From positions 19,325,257-19,389,256 of the forward strand of contig NC_052476.1 in the NCBI RefSeq assembly GCF_009730915.1: a stretch of DNA of 64,000 bases, in the 5' to 3' direction. The notes beneath the pieces are model-generated. The model was not told where the DNA came from and did no database searches. It saw only the letters and a program-made list of their open reading frames with translations. Position numbers and translations under genes: made by a program. Shown here in pieces: positions 57,762-64,000 of this stretch (its first letter is position 1; each line of letters opens with the position of its first letter). The stretch comes from Dioscorea cayenensis subsp. rotundata (Eukaryota; Streptophyta; Magnoliopsida; Dioscoreales; Dioscoreaceae).

Positions 57762-58761
57762 NNNNNNNNNNNNNNNNNNNNNNNNNNNNNNNNNNNNNNN
57801 NNNNNNNNNNNNNNNNNNNNNNNNNNNNNNNNNNNNNNNNNNNNNNNNNNNNNNNNNNNNNNNNNNNNNNNNNNNNNNNNNNNNNNNNNNNNNNNNNNNN
57901 NNNNNNNNNNNNNNNNNNNNNNNNNNNNNNNNNNNNNNNNNNNNNNNNNNNNNNNNNNNNNNNNNNNNNNNNNNNNNNNNNNNNNNNNNNNNNNNNNNNN
58001 NNNNNNNNNNNNNNNNNNNNNNNNNNNNNNNNNNNNNNNNNNNNNNNNNNNNNNNNNNNNNNNNNNNNNNNNNNNNNNNNNNNNNNNNNNNNNNNNNNNN
58101 NNNNNNNNNNNNNNNNNNNNNNNNNNNNNNNNNNNNNNNNNNNNNNNNNNNNNNNNNNNNNNNNNNNNNNNNNNNNNNNNNNNNNNNNNNNNNNNNNNNN
58201 NNNNNNNNNNNNNNNNNNNNNNNNNNNNNNNNNNNNNNNNNNNNNNNNNNNNNNNNNNNNNNNNNNNNNNNNNNNNNNNNNNNNNNNNNNNNNNNNNNNN
58301 NNNNNNNNNNNNNNNNNNNNNNNNNNNNNNNNNNNNNNNNNNNNNNNNNNNNNNNNNNNNNNNNNNNNNNNNNNNNNNNNNNNNNNNNNNNNNNNNNNNN
58401 NNNNNNNNNNNNNNNNNNNNNNNNNNNNNNNNNNNNNNNNNNNNNNNNNNNNNNNNNNNNNNNNNNNNNNNNNNNNNNNNNNNNNNNNNNNNNNNNNNNN
58501 NNNNNNNNNNNNNNNNNNNNNNNNNNNNNNNNNNNNNNNNNNNNNNNNNNNNNNNNNNNNNNNNNNNNNNNNNNNNNNNNNNNNNNNNNNNNNNNNNNNN
58601 NNNNNNNNNNNNNNNNNNNNNNNNNNNNNNNNNNNNNNNNNNNNNNNNNNNNNNNNNNNNNNNNNNNNNNNNNNNNNNNNNNNNNNNNNNNNNNNNNNNN
58701 NNNNNNNNNNNNNNNNNNNNNNNNNNNNNNNNNNNNNNNNNNNNNNNNNNNNNNNNNNNNN
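57762..58761. other. Assembly gap, 1000 N
   Basis: Exactly 1000 undetermined bases, which suggests a placeholder of unknown true size. It separates the transposon-rich GLP array from the beta-tubulin gene. Confidence 0.99.
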
Positions 58762-59051
58762 GACACAAATCACGAGCCTTGGTTTCAAAATAATAAAAAA
58801 AAAAATCCAAATCTGATCACACATCATCTTACTCACCTTCGGATCACCGCACCTTATCAACCAATAGAATATCCACATCTCATCCTCCCTGTGTTATTGT
58901 CTCATTCGGTAACCTCACCTTCGAGTTTTTCCAATCTCACTTGCCAGCTATACAAGGCTCTCAAAAATCAGAGCTTTGTGCTCTCGATCTTCACAACTCT
59001 CTCGCCGTAGCGCCACCAGATCTCGCCGGAGACTCGTCGGAGAAGGAGAAG
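58762..59051 (+). promoter_or_regulatory. 5' UTR and proximal promoter of beta-tubulin
   Basis: Pyrimidine-rich leader (TCTCGATCTTCACAACTCTC near 58982) up to the ATG. No clear TATA box; upstream promoter DNA is lost in the gap. Confidence 0.5.
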
Positions 59052-61695
<2,644 letters not shown>

Positions 61696-62775
61696 TTGGT
61701 TTATTAATGTGTTGTTTTTCCAACTGGTTTATTATGTTTGCAGTTAATCTTATGTTGTGTTTGTACTAGCTATGACCACAATGTGTGGAAGAACATGGCT
61801 TCATTTGATTTGCATTTTGCTGGTTGTTCTCATGTTAATTGTGCTGTTTAACTTTGAAGGAGCTCTTGTATTCTTAGCAGTCTCTGCATTGTTGTTGTGC
61901 TAGCGGTTCTAAGGATATGTTTCTATTTCATTTTGTTTGACTGTTATGGAGATTATGTATGTGTCTTCCTGACGCAGCATGGTGTCCTGATTTTAGGATT
62001 TGAGATTTAAATCTTTAAAGTAGATTTTATTTAATATTTTATGATTATTTTAGTTTTATTTATTTATTTATTATTTTGTTAATATAATATAATTTTATTT
62101 ATTATTTTGTTCTTAATCAACTCATTAAATTGTTTTTAATAATAGTTATATCATATAATGGATTCACGATCAACCAATTAAATTTATACATATTAAATTA
62201 TTTCTCATACTATATTTATTTAATAAATATTAAATATTATTAATAAAATAATTAAATAATATATTTTAAAAAGTTATATTACAAAATAAATATTTAAAAT
62301 AATTAAAATATATGAATAATAATAAATTATATTTGTGATAATAAAAATAAAAATTTTAAAGAATTGAATTTAAAAAGAATTTAAAAAGTGGGTCTCATAA
62401 TTTTTTAATAAAAACAATAAAAAAATAAGTGGAGTTTACCTATTAAGCTTTTGGTGACGACCAACTAAACATTGGGCATTAAACCCTCTTTAGAAATGTT
62501 TATTTTAAGTTTAATATCTTCTCATTAAACCACCACTAAAGATGCTTTAAGTTTTTATGCATGTTTATTTCAAGATTTGTGAAAAAAATCAATCTATTGA
62601 AATAATTATATTTTTATTTACTCCATTTTAAGTTAGTTTTTTTGGATTAATATGTGTTAAAAAAATGGTGTTTGAATTTTCTTTTTATTGTGCAATATGA
62701 AAATTGTGTATAATTTGCTTTGCTCATGAAGGTAATTTTTAGTTTGAACAAGATCCAAAAGAGCAACTCAACAAA
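61696..62775. other. Tubulin 3' UTR and AT-rich spacer
   Basis: The first 250-300 bases are probably 3' UTR (TTGTTT-rich). The rest is AT-rich with no gene seen. Confidence 0.55.
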
Positions 62776-62847
62776 GTCGTTGTAGTATAGTGGTGAGTAT
62801 TCCCGCCTGTCACGCGGGTGACCCGGGTTCGATCCCCGGCAACGGCG
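62776..62847 (+). tRNA. tRNA-Asp (anticodon GTC)
   Basis: 72 nt. The acceptor stem pairs GTCGTTG with CAACGGC, with one G-U pair. D arm TAGTATAGTGGTGAGTA contains the A box. Anticodon stem CCCGC/GCGGG encloses loop CTGTCAC, with GTC at 62809-62811. T arm CCGGGTTCGATCCCCGG contains the B box. CCA is not encoded, as expected for a nuclear gene. A T-rich pol III terminator begins about 5 bases downstream. Confidence 0.98.
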
Positions 62848-63008
62848 AAGTTTATTTTTATTTTTTTATTTTTTTATTTTTAAAGTTAGAATTTTTAAAA
62901 TAAATTAAATTCAATACCCATTACAATAAAATTAAAATAATAAATAAATATTTTAAAAACCTAAAATATTAAATTTTGTAGATATAATAAACTCGCGCAG
63001 GTGCAGCT

Positions 63009-63136
63009 CACGTGCGCAATGTCCCCCGCCGAGTCATGACTCATGAGTAGACGCTTCGCGTTTTAAGGCGGTCACTCACCGTCCTGTCACCGGATTCGAG
63101 TTTTCTTCAGTCCCTCTCTAAAACCCTAACCCTAAT
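63009..63136 (+). promoter_or_regulatory. Promoter motifs of the coiled-coil gene
   Basis: A G-box core CACGTG at 63009-63014, a GCN4/AP-1-like bZIP site ATGACTCAT at 63036-63044, and a telo-box AAACCCTAACCCTAA at 63121-63135 just upstream of the ATG. Telo-boxes are common in promoters of growth- and translation-linked plant genes. Confidence 0.5.
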
Positions 63137-63159
63137 CTCCATCTCCATCTCCATCTTCA

Positions 63160-64000
63160 ATGGCGGGTGACGTTGTGTTAGATCAAAGTGCCACAAATCC
63201 ATGCTGTGCTGAGGTTTTTTAATTCTTAATCCTCTGTTTTTTTTGGTTAGTTTTCTCTTCTGATTTGATTCCATTGTTGGTTTATCTGATGGTTGATGAT
63301 TCTTTGAACCAGCTGAAGAAGAAGTATAAGAAGCTGGAGAAGGGGAGGAACGCGTTGAGGCAAGCGGTGGACCTTCTCGAGCATGAGACTACCAAGCTCA
63401 TTACTGAAAGAGATCATTTCAAGAAGGGTATTGCTTGAATCCCATTGTTCTTCTTTAGTATTTTCAGTTCTTTTCTTGTGATTTTTGAGATTTTTTTAAA
63501 TTTTGAATCTGATGACATTGGAGATGAGCATGTTGATATTGGACTTTTACCCAATTTTGAGACTCTTTTTGTGATTTTTTAGTGGTTGTTTCACTGATTC
63601 ATTACTTATTTATAAAAATGCATTCTTCCTGAGATCAAGACTTGTTGTAGACTGGAGATCTGATAATCCTGTCTAGTTGTTTTTATGAGTATTTACTCCG
63701 TATATTATACAAGATATTTCTCTTTTTCTTCATTTTTGAATAATATGTTTACCTGCTATGGTATTGTATCTTTGTGAAATTTATTCATGCAATGCACACA
63801 GCTCCAAGAATTTTATTTTAAAGGAAAAAAGAACTTTTATTTGTTTTTGCTTGTTAAATTTCTTGTCTTTGTATTAATTTATATTAATTTTAGTTTATCT
63901 TATGGGCTTATTTCAATCCAGCTTACGAGGATGAACAGTCTGGAAGGCAGACAAAGAACGATGCACAAGAGCAACAGTCTGGCATTAGACATGACTTGGA
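63160..64000 (+). CDS. Coiled-coil protein, 5' part (runs off the window)
   Basis: Exon 1 is 63160-63213 (MAGDVVLDQSATNPCCAE), exon 2 is 63313-63427 (LKKKYKKLEKGRNALRQAVD, then LLEHETTKLITERDHFKK) and exon 3 starts at 63922 (AYEDEQSGRQTKND..) and continues past 64000. Borders are GAG/GTTTTT, CCAG/CTGAAG, AAGG/GTATTG and CCAG/CTTACG; phases agree and the joined frame stays open. Exon 2 has heptad-spaced Leu and charged residues, predicting a coiled coil. The CCAELKKKYKKLE beginning is typical of plant long-coiled-coil proteins, but I cannot assign a name. The start is the first ATG after the telo-box leader. Transcription is on the same strand as beta-tubulin and the tRNA. Confidence 0.85.

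Noticed and set aside
57672-59010. Very long open frames across the undetermined bases
   Set aside because: They consist of unknown residues from the 1000-N gap and are artefacts.

Overview
The window is nuclear DNA of a flowering plant. It has spliceosomal introns, four germin-like cupin genes, a plant beta-tubulin gene with the usual three exons, a nuclear-type tRNA-Asp, and a dense layer of plant transposons (hAT, Mutator, CACTA, LINE, SINE, MITEs, solo LTRs). The very AT-rich intergenic DNA with long (TA)n tracts fits many angiosperms; I cannot name the species.

Region 1 (1 to about 55.7 kb) is a tandem array of germin-like protein (GLP) genes, all on the minus strand: GLP-1 (2334-3140), GLP-2 (7091-7958), GLP-3 (33233-34091) and GLP-4 (53559-54378), with a GLP relic at 4853-5090. 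Flanking DNA is duplicated along with the genes: 8.2-13.3 kb plus 18.5-19.5 kb resembles 34.3-42.7 kb, and parts recur around 3-6 kb and 52.6-55.6 kb. Every GLP keeps the cupin metal ligands and a two-exon structure, and in all four the intron starts with GC, not GT.

The array has been enlarged by insertions. Comparing the duplicated flanks gives the uninterrupted site for many of them. Insertions include a TIR element (9187-10013), a SINE (10485-10708), a Mutator-like element (13300-18455) carrying a nested hAT element (13482-16837), a compound block at 19.5-30.4 kb (degenerate retroelement DNA, a GC-rich hAT MITE and a decayed LINE that contains a solo LTR), four further solo LTRs (30565, 36080, 36936, 41087), Stowaway-like MITEs, and a 9.5-kb CACTA-like element (43120-52577). 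The CACTA-like element contains a fifth array-level solo LTR and a broken, intron-bearing copy of an NHL-repeat gene. A second Mutator-like end at 55702 runs into a scaffold gap of exactly 1000 N (57762-58761).

Region 2 (58.8-64.0 kb) is ordinary single-copy DNA: an intact beta-tubulin gene (59052-61695, 445 aa), tRNA-Asp(GTC) (62776-62847), and the first three exons of a coiled-coil protein gene that leaves the window.

Functionally, the GLPs are predicted secreted manganese cupins of the cell wall. The last region serves microtubules and translation. The transposons, captured gene pieces and perfect palindromes explain most of the rest. I did not find a clearly new biological system. The most unusual signals are the conserved GC-AG GLP introns, the shared tandem duplication of the GLP C-terminus with different outcomes, and two perfect palindromes in one paralogous unit.
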